Shown: positions 44,501-57,834, numbered from the stretch's first letter. The stretch: DNA of 64,000 nucleotides from Emydura subglobosa (GCA_007922225.1 ML679961.1:63173885-63237884); one strand, 5' to 3'. Numbers and translations are program-made. The notes: generated by a model from the sequence alone, not told the origin.

Positions 44501-45981
44501 CCTACTCCACTCCTTTTTAATGCATCAATTCCCTGGGTCCCAGTCTTGCAGAGCACCAAGCAACTCTGGAGGGGGCTAAATATCCTCATCTCTCATTCAA
44601 GTCCCTGGCGTCCACTTGGGGGTCAGAAGTAGACATCCTACATTTGGCCCTCTGTTAGTCAGCAGGTAGAAAAACGCAGAGTTCAGCTGCCTGAAGCAAA
44701 TAGTTTGTGGCTATCCCCTGCTCTCATTTAGTTTGACTTCCTGTCATGACAGGTGTGTGTGTGGGGGGGATCCGTCAATAATCAGAGATCAGTCCTGGCA
44801 TGATTCCAACACCAATGTAAAAGGACAAAAGGTGATCCTGAAGCTCAGGCTGACAGATGGTTGAAAGTTACGACCGTTAAAAGTTGTCACAGTTCTACTG
44901 CCTGACCTAGATGGTCTCTGAAAAGAGGTGGCGAGCGCAGGGCTGATTCTCTGGCAAAAAGTTCACTGGGTGTTCTGGTTCTCAAATGCTTCTGTGTAAA
45001 GTTTTCACATCCCCTGTGCTCAGCTGTGGAGTGCTGATGACACCTTTCACCTCATGATCATTCTGGTTCCTAGTAAAGGGCCAGAAAGTGGCCCCTGCAG
45101 TGTCCCCACCTTTTCCTTGTGCCTCTCACACAGGGATCAGGAATGATGGTCATCTTGCTCCTCTCCTGAAGGCAGGACTGCCCCCAGTTGGTATCCATGT
45201 GGATATGAGCCAGCCAAAAAAGGTGGGAAGAAATTGGGTCTAAGGCCTCTCCCCTTCCACACTGGGTGAAGCATGTTACAGTTCTTAGGTGAGTGCATCA
45301 GTGGGTGCATTCTCCCCGCACACCTGGGATCTCTGGAAGGGGTTATGCCTCCACTCATCTTTGGGAGCTGTTATCAGGACTCCTTCCGGTGCACAGGCCT
45401 TTTAGGGTTCCCTTACAGCTAACTATCAGCCATGGGGCGGGTGGGTTGCCCACACAAAGACTAGAGGTGCTGTGAGGCATTGCTATGTCTAACCCCAGGC
45501 ATATGCCAGAGCCTAGGGGCTGAATCTGTTATGCTAACTCTGGCTGAGGGAGGATTTGGGCACTCTGGAAACCTTATGTGGCCCCCTCAGGATAAATACA
45601 CGCAGACCTCCATTACTGCTGAATACTGCTAGGCTACCTAGTTCTGCCTGACTTCCACCCTATGTATGCACCAGGGCCAGGAGTGGCTGCTAAGCTAGTA
45701 AAGTATCACCTAAGAAAAGGCCACCTGACAATTCATGAAAGGGAGGGACATGACTCCAAATTAGAACCATACATGCAGACTCACGCAGGATGCAGTCATT
45801 GACCCTCTAGCCTTCAGTGTTTGTCACCAAAAGTGGCTCTCTGGAATGGGATCACTACCAGAGATGCTTTGGTTTCTTCTTTTTGACCTAACTGTACTTT
45901 TGTTGTCGGAGGCCTTTGTTGCTGCTGTGGAGATGTGATAATCTTAGCCAGGGGGATGAACTGTGTTACCTATCTATTTTT
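38546..45981. other. Intergenic, nothing firm recognised
   Basis: There are 7.4 kb without an identifiable exon or named repeat. At 40610-40960 a stretch with repeated CTCTGA/CTGACT words looks repeat-derived. A small GC-richer patch at 42900-43200 has a G/A-rich and T/C-rich composition but no CpG island or ORF of note. Confidence 0.45.
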
Positions 45982-46292
45982 AGGTACTTATATGGCCCCT
46001 ATCACTGTAGTATCTGAGTGCCTCACAATCTTTAATGCATTTATCCTCCAAACACCCCTAGGAGGAAGGGAAGTGCCATTATTCAAATCTTACAGATAGG
46101 AGTAGCTGAAGTCCAGAGACAGTAAGGGCTTAGATTATTATAGATATTTTGGAATTTAAATACCTCTTACAAATTTGGCATGAAATGACTTGCCCAAGTG
46201 TCTGCAGCATAGCACAGAGTTGAACTCAGGGCTCTCAAATCTCAGGTTCGCACCCTACTTACTGGGCCATCTTTCCTCTCTACATGCATCGT
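45982..46292 (-). mobile_element. MIR-like SINE, nearly complete
   Basis: CTGAGTGCCTCACAATCTTT, AACACCCCTAGGAGGAAGGG and GCCATTATTCAAATCTTACA are followed by GTTGAACTCAGGGCTCTC and TACTGGGCCATCTTTCC. It has the same layout as the 9.4 kb copy. Confidence 0.75.
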
Positions 46293-46314
46293 GTATTGAT
46301 GAATTATGTATTAC

Positions 46315-46730
46315 TAGAGCTGGTCAGGAATTTTTTCAACAAAATATTTTGTCAGAAAATGCTGATTTATTACAATCGAACCTTTTTCATGGGAAAGGGC
46401 GAGAAGAATTTTTTGACATGAAAACAATTTTGAAAGGGTTAAAATAGTTTGACATTTTCAGAACAAAAAAAGTTCTAGTTTGCAGTGACTTCTTTTGAAA
46501 TTAATCTAATTATAATACCTTGAACATCAAAGTTGAGCTGAAATATTTTTAAAATTACCAAACAAAATGTTTCGGTTGATCTGAACTGAGCCTTTGTCAA
46601 ATTTTTGGTTTGCAAAAATTTGAGAGTTTGGTTTGGTTTTTTTGGTCCCAATTCAACATCAGAATTTTTCAAAAGCTTGAAAATTTTCATGGGATGGAAA
46701 CTGTTTCCTGCCCAGCTTTCTATATTGTGT
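46315..46730 (+). repeat. AT-rich dispersed repeat (GAGCTGGTCAGGAATTTT type)
   Basis: It begins AGAGCTGGTCAGGAATTTTT and ends GATGGAAACTGTTTCCTGCC, with runs of AAAATTTT throughout. Related, shorter and more diverged stretches lie at about 36120-36265 and 49240-49590. Class unknown; it is non-coding. Confidence 0.45.
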
Positions 46731-47089
46731 GTTACCTTAATTAAAACTGCAGTAGGTTTACCCTTGAAAGGGCTCAGGAGGTTCCGTCTCCCTGATTACA
46801 GCATCTAGTACCCGCAAGGCATATTACCAAAATGGTATAAATTGCTTATGACCATGTCTCAGAAAGTATGTAAGTTGCACCTAAGTAAGGTACTACTTAA
46901 TCATTTCAGGAGAGCAAAGGAAGGAGGCGTAATACAATGCCCACAGTGTACTCGCTTTTTCTAGTGAACTGTGAAAAAAGTCTTCCAAATTCAGATGGGT
47001 AGGTTAAATCCCACACTCAGGATACTGCAAAAAACATCATCACTGCAAAAAACAAAACACAAACAAACCAGACACTGCTGAGAGTCTCA

Positions 47090-47343
47090 GAACTCAGGTC
47101 AACTGACTCAGGCTTGCAGGGCTTGTATTAAGGGGGTAAAAATAGCAGACCATAGACGGTCCTGCTAGGGCTGTAGCCCAGGCTTTGAGCCCTATCCTCC
47201 TCGATGGGTTTCCGAACCTGGTCTCCAGCCGGAGAAGGAACATATACACTGCTATCTTTAGCTCCAAAGGTGACCGTGAATCAGGTGACCCAAGCTCTGA
47301 GACTCGCTGACACATTTTTGTGTTTTGCAGTGTAAATGTACCC
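47090..47343. repeat. Foldback MITE, family A copy 2 (left end eroded)
   Basis: It contains GGTCAACTGACTCAGGCTTG, TAGCCCAGGCTTTGAGCCC and the right terminus TGCAGTGTAAATGTACCCT, which matches the right termini at 50.3 and 59.1 kb. The minus-strand 116-codon open frame across it is a by-product. Confidence 0.6.
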
Positions 47344-48690
47344 TGTTTTATTCCTTCCAGGAGAAGTGGATTTAAAAAAAGCAAGAGGGGCGAGGGAGGC
47401 AAGTTAAATCTGCTCATAGCTGGCCTTATTTTCACCTTTGCCACTCTGCATAAGCTTGCAACAGATACTGATGCCAGGATCCAGTTTTTGGGAAGCCGTA
47501 GTTGTAAGACTGATCGCTGCTATCCTACTGACTATGCAAGTGGAATCTGTATCCCAGGGCTGGTGGACATCTGAAGGCTAAGGCTATGTCTATGCCACAG
47601 AAAGAGGGGAGCAGGCGTCCAGCCCTGACCAACACAACTATACTGCTATAAATTGTAAGCATAGACCAGGCCCTAGGTATTTTCTTTACAGATTCATCTT
47701 GGAATGAATTGGGCATGATACTACGACGGTCCCTGCTTAGCTTACTTGATTACTGAATTGTTTTGAATGTAACTGTACACTGTATTTCCAATGACAAGAG
47801 CATTAGTGGGGCAAACAGCTTCAAGAACTGATAGGTATGTACCAGTACATCAGAAATAATACCTGATAGAAGGCAGCACTGTTACACATGGTGGTGTTTG
47901 TTCCAAGTCAGCTGAGATTTTCCTAGTCACCTCTGATTTCTCACTTCAGTTATCAGGATTTAGTAATTTATTCCATAGGCACTCATCTTACACACTTGTC
48001 CTGTCTACCTGCTCCAGCTGAAGCTACCTAGCTACTGTGTATAATAGAGACATTTCCCATGGGAGCTGATAGTGCTGGTTACATGTGATCTCCTGTGTTT
48101 TGGCTCCTTAAGCCCTAAAGGGGAGGGTGCTTAGGAAGCATTTGGATAAACCTTCTCTCTCCTTTCCGTGGAACAACCCAGCTCACTGAACCAGCACCCT
48201 CTGTTGCTGCTCATGTTGCAGATTTCTGTCAATTTGATTGGACAATCAAGTGCAGTTGACATGTTCCTATATAAGAAATTTTTGAAGCATCATGTTTCCT
48301 TGCACATATTATTTGGAATAATAATAAAAAAATATATTGGATTTCCATTCCCTTATTCCATTCATGATTGGAGCTGAACTTTTCCTTTGCCAGTGGTTAG
48401 GGTGGAGGCAGCAGCAGAAAGAAGGAGTGGGAACAAGGCTTCATCTGCATTGGGAATTTGCCACCGATTTCAGCAATTGAGGCTCAGCCACTGATACAGC
48501 TGCACTGGTCCAGATTCCAAGTGTACACAAGGAGTGTCCATTTATGAAATCATGAGCTTACCTCAGCTTGAAATTCACTTCAGTTCACTGCTGCAAACTG
48601 AGGCTTTCTGTGGCTACACTTGGCATAAATGTAATTGTATTGATGCAACTCTGTCTGTGGCTGGCCCTTGTTTGGGCACATTTCCAATAT

Positions 48691-48720
48691 TGGGGGTGGG
48701 TGGGTGGGTGTGTGTGTGTA
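48691..48720. repeat. GGGT/GT microsatellite
   Basis: TGGGGGTGGGTGGGTGGGTG is followed by TGTGTGTG. Confidence 0.8.
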
Positions 48721-49929
48721 AAATTGAGTGTTTCCAGAGTCAGGAGTTTGTCTCTCTCCTCTGACACCATGTATAACAGATGTAATTAAAAAAAAGCTTT
48801 TAAAGGTGGAATAGTTTAAGAAAGTAACTGACCTATATCTGATTCTATTTAGGCACAAAATAACACCAGTCAATTTAACAAAATCAAATGTCATTAGCAT
48901 AGCAACAGCTGAAGAGCCTATTTATTCTGTGCCCTGGATACAAAGTATGGCTAAGCTCTCTTGTATTTATGTCCACTTTACCATGCACATAGGCTGCATA
49001 GAAAATAATAACACAGTAGCAGCAGCAAATAACGGGGATTTCATTTTCTCAATAATACTAAGACCCTTTTAATGGGAGGCAGAATTGTATGTGTATAGGG
49101 CAGATGTTGAAAGGGGAGTTCATGCTGTTAAAATTATAAGGATGAATTTGAGGAGTAAATAATTAGAGGGACCAGCATGCAATTCCCCCTTTCATATTGA
49201 TTTTTTTTGGTGTGGGTTGGAGCTTGAAATCCAAACTCAGATTGCATTTTGCAAACAGCTTTTTTCTGTATAACGATTGGAACTGTTTTTTGGTTTTTTT
49301 TTTAAATCTGAAACGTGTGTTCTGTGAAAAATGGGTTTTCAATTAAAATGGAAATTTCTGTGGGAAATGTCCAAATACAGTTTGGGGGAGTTTGTCTCTC
49401 CCGGCCCCCCCAAAAAATTTCAGGTAAAACAAAAAATGCTGAGGGGTTTTTTTTTTTTTTTTTTTCCCCAACAAAAACCTAAAATATTTTCACGAAAAAT
49501 CTCATTGTTTTCATTTTCATCAAAATTTTCATGGGAACAAAATAATGAAATGAACTAAATTTAAAATCCTGGAGCTGGGTCTCCCAGCTCTTTGGGACTG
49601 TTCAAAGTCTGCACCTGGAGCTGGCTCCAATCTTTATAAACCTGGGGATCTGACCCTTCCTGCGCCTACCTCCATCCCACAAAAGTGTTTGAAATCCAGA
49701 TATGAGTGTCAAGGCTTGAGCCTATCTCTCCTAGTGATCTTATTTTTCTACAGCATCCTTCATCTCAAAGGAACCATACAGATCATTACAGACAGACTTG
49801 GCCAAGCGAGAGCTTTCTTTCCAGGGCAGCCTGGGTAGGCCTGATGAATTTGTCATGTACCATCACTTAATGGCTGTTGTGTTCTTGTCCCTCTGCCCCA
49901 TTCATCACAGTGAAAATCTCCTTTCTCTC

Positions 49930-49962
49930 CCACACACACACTCTCTCTCTCTCTCTTTCATG
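49930..49962. repeat. CA/CT microsatellite
   Basis: CACACACACA runs into CTCTCTCTCTCTCT. Confidence 0.8.
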
Positions 49963-50069
49963 TATGTTGCAACATCTTCACTGGCTTAATTCTGTTGGTG
50001 TTATCAGCATGCTTGGATGTTACAGATACCAGAGTGTCTGCAGGGCTGAAACTGAGGTGGCTTGGCTCT

Positions 50070-50322
50070 AAGGGCATGTTTACATGGGTATACAAAAAAA
50101 AAATATGGCTGGCCCAGGTCAGCTGACTCGAGAGTGTGGGGCTTGGGTTCTGTGGCTGAAAAATTGCTGTGTAGACGTCTGTGCTCGGGTTGGAGCTCCA
50201 GCTCTGGGACCCTGCAAGGATTACACAAGAATTTTTAGCCCTGTAGACAGAACCCAAGTCAGCTGACCCAGGTCAGCCACAGCTGTGCCATGCGGCTTTT
50301 ATCCTCATGTAGATATACCCTC
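50070..50322. repeat. Foldback MITE, family A copy 3
   Basis: The ends are AAGGGCATGTTTACATGGGT and CATGTAGATATACCCT, inverted. CCAGGTCAGCTGACTC near the left is mirrored by CAGCTGACCCAGGTCAGCC near the right. The centre holds TGTGTAGACGTCTGTGCTCG. Confidence 0.75.
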
Positions 50323-50424
50323 ACGCTCACCAGGAGGACATAAGCGCCTTGCCATCTCATTCAGCTAATAATGTTTCCCCTTTGTGCAAACACATTAACT
50401 GCCTGCTTCATTTTTTGTTTTTTT

Positions 50425-50500
50425 CACTTAAAGGTGGCCTACAGAAGGTCAGACTAGATGATCTGCTGGTCTAAGCTGGCCTTAAACCCGATGATGCTAA
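50425..50500 (+). mobile_element. CR1 LINE 3' UTR scrap
   Basis: GAAGGTCAGACTAGATGATC followed by GGTCTAAGCTGGCCTTAAA is the usual terminal segment of a CR1 subfamily. Only about 75 bases remain. Confidence 0.6.
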
Positions 50501-51388
50501 TGGTGTCATCTCTAGCTGCAGACCAAGGATTCCTGCCAGCAGTGCCAAAGTGACTGAGTTATTGTCTGCCACTGTTCACAGTGCTGCAGCCAGCAAAGCT
50601 CCCAGCAGAGTTTTCACTCTGTACTGTTGCCATCCTCATGTTTCTCATTTCAGTGATGAGTAGGAACTGATCTGAGCCATGCAGTTTGGATCTGGATCCA
50701 AAATTCCAAACAGTGCTCTGCACACTTTCACCCCAAGGGAAAACATGGGGTGTTGCTGATACCGCAACTAACTGGGGTTTCTGCTGCAGAGACTGTACAC
50801 CCTATCTCCACTATTACTATAGCCATGTGTTTGTAACCGGGTCATGAGTTACTCCTCTAGTTTGTGTTCCCACACCAGCTTTTTTGTAACACCAACGGGG
50901 CTCTCTTTATCGTTGTGTGTTGTACAGTTTACCAAGTCAACAGCCATCCCTTAACCAAATAATAAAAAACTAGCACTAAGTGGAGTCCTGGCTGGATGCC
51001 TTAGCAGAGAGGCTAAGGACTGAACAGAAATCAAGCCTGAACTATCCTCTCAACTTTAAATCTGAGACCAATATGCACCAGAACCCCCAAGGGATGTGCT
51101 GGTATGAAGGTCCCCAGCCCCAACTCTCATTCTGACCAGTGAGGGTCAGTCTTCAGTGGCAGTTTCCCATTCATTTCTGCAGATAAGTACTCGTTCTGTC
51201 TCCCTCCTTCCTCTTATTCTGACAGGTAGCATGAGGTGCCTTAGTGTGGGTGGGTTGCTGAGACCTGCTCTTTATCTTTATGAACACCTTTCTTTTTGGG
51301 ACTCCCTGTTTGAGCTTGAGGAAGCAGAAAAGGGACCTGTAACAGTTAGGATGCTGAGCCAAAAAGTGGAGAATAGATAGCCCTAGAG

Positions 51389-51889
51389 CAGCGGTTCTCA
51401 AACCGTGTTACGTGTACCCCTGGGCATACTCAAGATATCTTTGGGGCTACACGAGAGAAATTGTGTAATGGTGGATTTTTATTGATTTATTTATTGAATT
51501 TTCATTAGAGGCTATTCAAGTGAAGCTTTAACTCCCGTATTTCCTATAATAAATTCCCACAGAGTTTTAATTTACTTGAAGATGTACCAATGAGAACACA
51601 GATACAGAGATGCTGATGTGCAGAGCCCTCACCTCCAGTCACCGTACAGCGCGGGGTCAGTTGCCCAGCAACTGTCCAATCTAACTGAGCTCAGAACTTA
51701 GGGTTATTTTGGTGGGTTTTTTTAGTTGTATACATTGCATTATATCTGTACATAAGTGAAATATGGACAGATAGCTAAAGACAGGCAGTGTTAAGAACAA
51801 CACACAAAATCAGTGATGAGAAAGGTAGGGGTACATGGGCAGCTGGATCAGGAAGAGGGTATGCAATAAAAAAAGTTTGGGAACCTCTG
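51389..51889 (+). mobile_element. hAT non-autonomous element, 501 bases
   Basis: The ends are CAGCGGTTCTCAAAC and GTTTGGGAACCTCTG, a pair of hAT inverted repeats. CTAGAG occurs immediately outside both ends, a partial remnant of the 8-base target duplication. The interior is AT-rich and has no transposase similarity. Confidence 0.85.
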
Positions 51890-54800
51890 CTAGAGAGAAT
51901 GGAATTGGAGAGGAAATTCCTCCAGGCCCATGTATTGGGTGTGGGTGTGGGTGGAAGGGGAGGGGGGGAGGGGAATGGACAGTGTTCAGGACCCCTCCCT
52001 AATAAGTGACTGCCATGGGTGGAGAGGGAATTTCTCCCTCCTGTTGGCCTAATGAGAGGAACAGCAGGGAGGGACCAAAGCCCCTCTCCTACCTTGTAAT
52101 TGATGAGTTCTGGCAATAATTATTTTCCATTCCCACCACTGCTGCAAATCAAGGTTGAGACATGTGGGTGGGGCAGCGTAAGAGAAGCTTTTACTACCAC
52201 AACCTGTTCTACACCTGTTTTGTTGATATAGTGAGGACTTCCGTTTCCAGGATTTGCCAGTCATGTATCTTTCACCACAACTGAATTATTTTAAAAATGC
52301 ATTGGCATGTTTTAGTTCTAATGTTTAAAAGGAAGAGAATGTAACCCTAGGTTCAGAAATAGCATTATACGTTCCAATAATTTGCATAATTGACAGCTCA
52401 TTAGAAATAACGAAAATCATGTGATTGATGAAAAGCCAGCATAATTGTTGGGGGAAACATTCTCTGGTATCCTTTGTATCCTTTCTCCTGGCCCTTCCTT
52501 TGTTTTGGGTGTATTCTTTGTTTTGTTTTGTTTCTTTAGATTGTAAAGACTTCAGGGTGAAGAGTTTTTTCCTATGTTTGTACAACAGTCAGAAAACTTT
52601 AGATATTATTGTCACATGCATAAAAATTGTTATGCTAGAAGGTGCTAATGGCTGCCAGAAAGTGTCCTTGATCTATACATCAATCAAAGACCTAGTTAAA
52701 CTCTGTGGGTATACTAAACGCCCTTTTTCATGCTAAATGGAAGGAGCAATTAAGCCTCTTTATGGAACTAGAGATAATAGAAGCTTTATGGCACTTGAGT
52801 CAATAGAAGCTACTGCCCAAGGCAATTGGCAATATTGTGCAGGGCTAAGCGGGGGAGTCTGAAGGGTTTCCCTGGAACTGATTGCAAACAGAGTGGCTAG
52901 TCATGGATTGTTTTTGGCAAGCTCTGTGTCTTTGTTAAAGCAACCAGAAAGGTAGAGAAGCAGTCATGAGCATGGCATAAAGAGAGAGCAGGGACAGCAC
53001 TCCTTGGGGCACAGGACTAGCTGGAAAGGTGGGTCTAAAAATTGTGAGCAAGGAAACTACATGCCATTGTTTGTTCCTACAGTGCCCAGGGAAACTGTAC
53101 TTTTCTTTGCAAATCAACAGGATTGTCCCAAAGGAATACCTGAATCATCTAATCAATTTTTCCTCTAAACAAACATGCCAAGGCTCTGGCTATTGGCTAA
53201 CTGCTAGGGCCAAAGGGGCAATGTTATTACGGGAAAGGTTTTTAAAAGAGATGGCTACAGAAATGGTGTTGACAGAAATGAGAACGTATCGTTATCACCA
53301 CAAATTATAACTCTAGATGTGGCGTGTGATGGCTTTAGTGTTTCATGATTACAATGAAGAACTGATAGAACAGGTAAGCTTCTCCATATCTCTTAAGCAA
53401 TGCAACTCTAGCCTCTCCTGATGCATCTGATCTGACTCTCTCAAACCTGATTTTTCAGAAGTACTTAACACCCACAACTCTAACCAAATTCAATGGGACC
53501 TGTGGGGGATCAGCATCTCTGAAAAGCAGGCCCATATTGACTACTCATTCTTGCAAAATCACAAATTTATGTGAGTAGGCCCACTGACTTAAATGGGATT
53601 AGGTACGAGTAAAGTTACTTGGGCGTGTGTTTGTAGGATTTGGCATTTTTTGTACCCAAATGTATCCACTAGCTTTTTGTTAAGAACACCAAACTCACTT
53701 CATTTTTCCCCATTACAAAAAGCTAGTCCATTAGCCTATACTGCCATCTAGCCTCCTTGTCTTCTCATCTTTCAGAAATTTCATAAATCTGGTGTGAATA
53801 TTTGAGAGGAAATATCTGTCTATATCCATGGGGCCCTTTCTTTCTTTCTTAAAAATAAATGTATTAGTGCTAGTGTTTAAAAAAAAAAAAAAAAAAGGTT
53901 TCAATATTTTGGAAAGTTGACTCACTTTATTAACTGGTTGAAAAGCAGGAAATTTACTTCAAAACTTTGAAATTTGTTGAGCAGCTCATGTAGTTCTCAA
54001 AATCCACAAGTCTGAGTAAGTTACAAGGAAGAAAACAGCCAAGGTGTATGACTATTATATTTCCAGTATAATTAATTCCCAAGTACCTTATAGACTAGTG
54101 ACAGGAATCACGTCAGAAGCAGCCATCTCTGGGGTGGAACGGGGCAGCTGTTAGTAGAGTACAACCACATTGTATAGCTCTTCGTAACGGAAAATACAGA
54201 AGAATGTCATGTGGGAGAATATATGGTAGGGGGGACAAATGTAATTGCCAAGACTAAAATTTTGTCAGGTAACAGAACTTCGCTTCCCTACTCTTGGGGT
54301 GGAAAAGTGCCACAGGTCTTTTAATAAGTGGCCAGAAAAAAAGTGGGTCAGATGATTAAACCATCCATTTCTCTTCAATGCACATATTTGTTTCCAACAT
54401 GTCTGCATTAACTTTCACGTATCTACTAACATGTATATTTCATCAAGAGGGATTTTTTGATTTTCTACAGTCCTGTGGAAACAGACACACACCTTTTCAT
54501 CTTGTCTTCATTAGCCATAATGCTCCTCCATTTAGAATGGAAAGAAGTTAGCACACAGTCCTTTTGTGAGCGATTTGAAAATGAAGGCTAAAGCTGGGGA
54601 CACTGGATTTTGATGTAAACAAAACAGACAGGAACAGAAATCATGTGCACTGCTGCAGGCCATCTCTACACTGTGGACTGTCTTCCAATTAGCTTTATAT
54701 TGCAAAGTAACGCTGCAAAATGATCTCATGGAAAACAGGATTGTACGGAACAGTATTACGAGGACTCTTATACAAGTTTCAGCTTCTGTTACAGTGGTAT

Positions 54801-55149
54801 CCACTAATATGGGTGTAAACTGATATATGCTATGTACGCTTTGGCACACAATTTTAACTTCCTGAGGACAACTTTTTTTTTTTTTTTTTTGTCCATCAGC
54901 CTCCTCTGCTAGATATTGCTGTCTAACTGTTCCTCCTGTATTAGTGATCTTTCTGAATGAAGCAAATCTAGCTGATGTACTTTGGGTTGGCAGAGAACAT
55001 GGATCAGCCAGTCGATGTAGGCATTGCACATTTTTAGCTATGCACCTATCCACTATAACTGATTATACGTAGACATCTGTTAGAATTTCCATTATAAACC
55101 CTAGATGGTTCACAAAAGTCATTCAAAAGTCTTGTAAAGACAGATTAGT
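51890..55149. other. Intergenic, nothing firm recognised
   Basis: AT-rich with homopolymer tracts (A-tract at 53879-53896, T-tract at about 54871-54890). The minus-strand 173-codon frame at 54532-55053 reads through the T-tract as polylysine and resembles no family. Confidence 0.45.
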
Positions 55150-55600
55150 GCTGTACGCCCTGAGAGATACTATGAATCAATTCAAGGAGCTAGAAAATGA
55201 AAGCATCATCCCCTTGTTGCCTCTAGGGACTGAGCTGCATGCTTTCTGTGGGTAATTAATCAGAAGGTGAGGTACTTGTTTTGAGGAGATTAAACAAGGC
55301 CTGTCACTTTGTAAATATAGATCAATATCTCATTCCCTAAAATTAAGGATTTTTTAATATTTTTTTTGTGAATTTGGGAGGAAATGTACGCATCACTTGG
55401 CTTTGACCCAGGGTTACCAGCGAGTGGTGTTGAATTGAAGCTCTTAGTAGCTTTTAGCCCATTGAATGAAAGGCTTTTCTACCATTTATCTGTAGAATGG
55501 CTAATGCTCCAACAGCGTTTCAATACATTATTGACCAGAGGCTGAAGCAGCTCAAAGATTTCTCATATTATCTGCCTGATATAATAGCTTCAGAGAAATC
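55150..55600 (+). mobile_element. Decayed Ty3/gypsy-type reverse transcriptase
   Basis: No long ORF remains, but three RT blocks can be read in order with frame changes between them. NQFKELENESIIP lies near 55170-55210. VLVLRRLNKACHFVNIDQYL (55272-55331, continuing IP) corresponds to the family's DYRxLNK-x-DxYPIP block. MANAPTAFQYIIDQRL (from 55497) corresponds to FGLxNAPxTFQ, followed by YYLPD at the YLDD site (to 55580). The order and spacing suit Ty3/gypsy pol. No LTRs, gag or integrase were recognised nearby, so this is an old internal scrap. Confidence 0.65.
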
Positions 55601-56769
55601 ATGGAAGGGCAATTGTGTAAATTAGGCTATGGGAGGCTGTCACAGGGCTTCTTGGTCACTACGCAGTGTACGTCACTGCAGGACCAGTTCACATGGCTGC
55701 ATGTTAACCTGGTGTGTGTTTGTGATCATCTTCCACCCAGGTGTGTATTTATTCTTTTCTTACAAAGTAATACAGTGTAATGAAGGATTAAAGCAAGGTC
55801 CCTGTAGCCTTCACTCCGCAGCCCAGATTCACCCCGTCAGCATCTTTCGGAGCTGCCCCCCCCCGCTTCCTGTTCCTTCCACTTATATTCTCCCAATTAC
55901 CTTGTTAGCCCAGTGATTACCACCTAGGTGCTCATAATCCCCCAAAGGAAAGATTAACTGCCTCCAGCTGGGCCTGCAGCCCTCTTCAGGCTGTAGCAAT
56001 GGCAGGTGATCAGGGTGCTGCTGTGAGAGTGCCCTGTCACAGATGGAAGTTCAGAAAACTGAAGTAAATTGTATTATCCTGAAAAAAATCTAACCTTTGG
56101 ACACCAATGTGATTGTCAAGAAACTTACCTAGTGAGGGGAAAAAATGGAAGGTATGGAGCTAGCATCATTTCCTACCAGTCTTATTGAACTGCAGGATTT
56201 CCTTGCAAAATGCTAAAGAAAAGATCATTTCATGTTTGCCTGTGCTGATAAAATCTTTCCTTCATAGGTAGAGAGTGAAAATTAGGAAGGGTCCTGAGAA
56301 TACAAAAAAGCATTTAATGCCACTGAAATGTTGTTTTCTACACTCCTGTTTTATGCAGAGATTGCAAAAGGGACTTTAGGTATAGTATTTGGAATAATGA
56401 CGTTCTATTACTACAGCGTAGTGCCTGAACATATATCCTTATACTCCATGACCAAGACTTGGTAATTTTTCTAGATGCTACTATATGGTAGCAATAGTGT
56501 ATGATATTGGCACCATACCACTATGATGTTGATTTGATACATCAAGTGTCCTGTCTTCTGGAGAAAATGCTGTTCTTTAAAGATTACAGGGAAAGAGGCT
56601 AAGGAGGAATTTGGTAATAAGGGAAAGTTTAGGTTGGCCTGATACTATGCTTGGGAGATGAAAGTGGGAAAGGTGTAGAGATTCAAGTAGCTAAGCATTT
56701 GGGAGACACTGGTAAAGCTGCAGAGTTCAAAGGGACAGTGTTTACTTGAGAAGTTTCAAACTTGGAGCT

Positions 56770-57075
56770 TCTGAAGAGAGGAAAGGATGTTTTGTGGTTA
56801 TGGCACTGGGCTGGGACTGAAGATATATCTGTTCATTTGCTGACTGTGCCACAGTCTTTCTGTATAACTTTGGGCAGGTCACTTAACCCCTCAGTTCCCC
56901 ATTTGAAGAACGGGAATAATACTACTTCCTTTCTCCCATCCTTTGTTTGTTTGTCTTGTATATTTTTTACTAGCAGGAACTGTCTCTTCCTGTGTATTTA
57001 TGCAGGGCCTATTGCAATGGTGCCTTGATCGTGTTTGGGGCCTCTAGGTGCCGCTATGATAGAAATTATCTAAAA
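56770..57075 (+). mobile_element. MIR-like SINE, complete, plus strand
   Basis: Head: GGTTATGGCACTGGGCTGGG. Body: TTTGGGCAGGTCACTTAACC and GAACGGGAATAATACTACTT. Tail: CAGGGCCTATTGCAATGG then GTTTGGGGCCTCTAGGTGCC and GCTATGATAGAAATTATC. It is the clearest full copy in the window; the tRNA-derived head is expected but strongly diverged. Confidence 0.8.
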
Positions 57076-57710
57076 AACCAGGTGATGAAAGGCCCTCTAG
57101 AAATATTGAAAATACATCTGTCCAACGTCTGTGCTATGCAATGTGAATTACTGCTACCATGTCATCTTTCTATCCAGGAATTGTAATGGCTCCTTTTGAA
57201 ACATTCCAGTTTGTGCTATGAGTTCATGTTTATAAGCAAGAACTATTTAATGTTAGTGTTCAGGAGTGGGTGTTAATACAAAGGTTCAGCATTTATATAT
57301 CAATTTCCAGATTAAAAAAAAAAGTTAAGACCCCCATTAATTTGGTTATACATAGATATTAATTTACAACAACATTATTACAATGTTGTGTTACAAAGGA
57401 AAAGATAAAAGCCTGAACTTCCAACCACTTTACTGTGAGGAAACTGTAGCTGGAATTAAAAAACAAAACAAAACTGAAACATTGAAGTCTGGAATTACTC
57501 AGTAAAGGTTTCACCACAAACATTAATTCTGCCCTCTTATCCCCAACCACTGTCCTCATTTAACTTTTAGCTGTAAGCTGCAAACTATGTTCTGGACAAA
57601 CCCCTGGAAATCGACCTGTAAACTGAAACCATCCAATAATTAAAGACTGGGAACCTTTTTGGTACAGACCAGAGGCCCAATAATGCCTTACATATTATCT
57701 TCCACAAATG

Positions 57711-57834
57711 GTCTAGACCGGTGGTTCTCAACCTGCAGCCCATGGTTTGTGACCCATATGGCATCCTCAGGGCATACAGATAGTATTGGAGGCTGTCCAC
57801 AATGGTAAATAGATTGAGAACCACTGGTCTAGAC
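57711..57834 (+). mobile_element. hAT miniature element, 108 bases, with perfect target duplication
   Basis: The element spans 57719-57826 with ends CGGTGGTTCTCAACC and GATTGAGAACCACTG. The exact 8-base duplication GTCTAGAC is at 57711-57718 and 57827-57834. At 108 bases it is little more than its two termini. Confidence 0.9.

Noticed and set aside
47094..47444. 116-codon minus-strand frame
   Set aside because: It lies across a foldback MITE copy, and its reading frame reflects the repeat.
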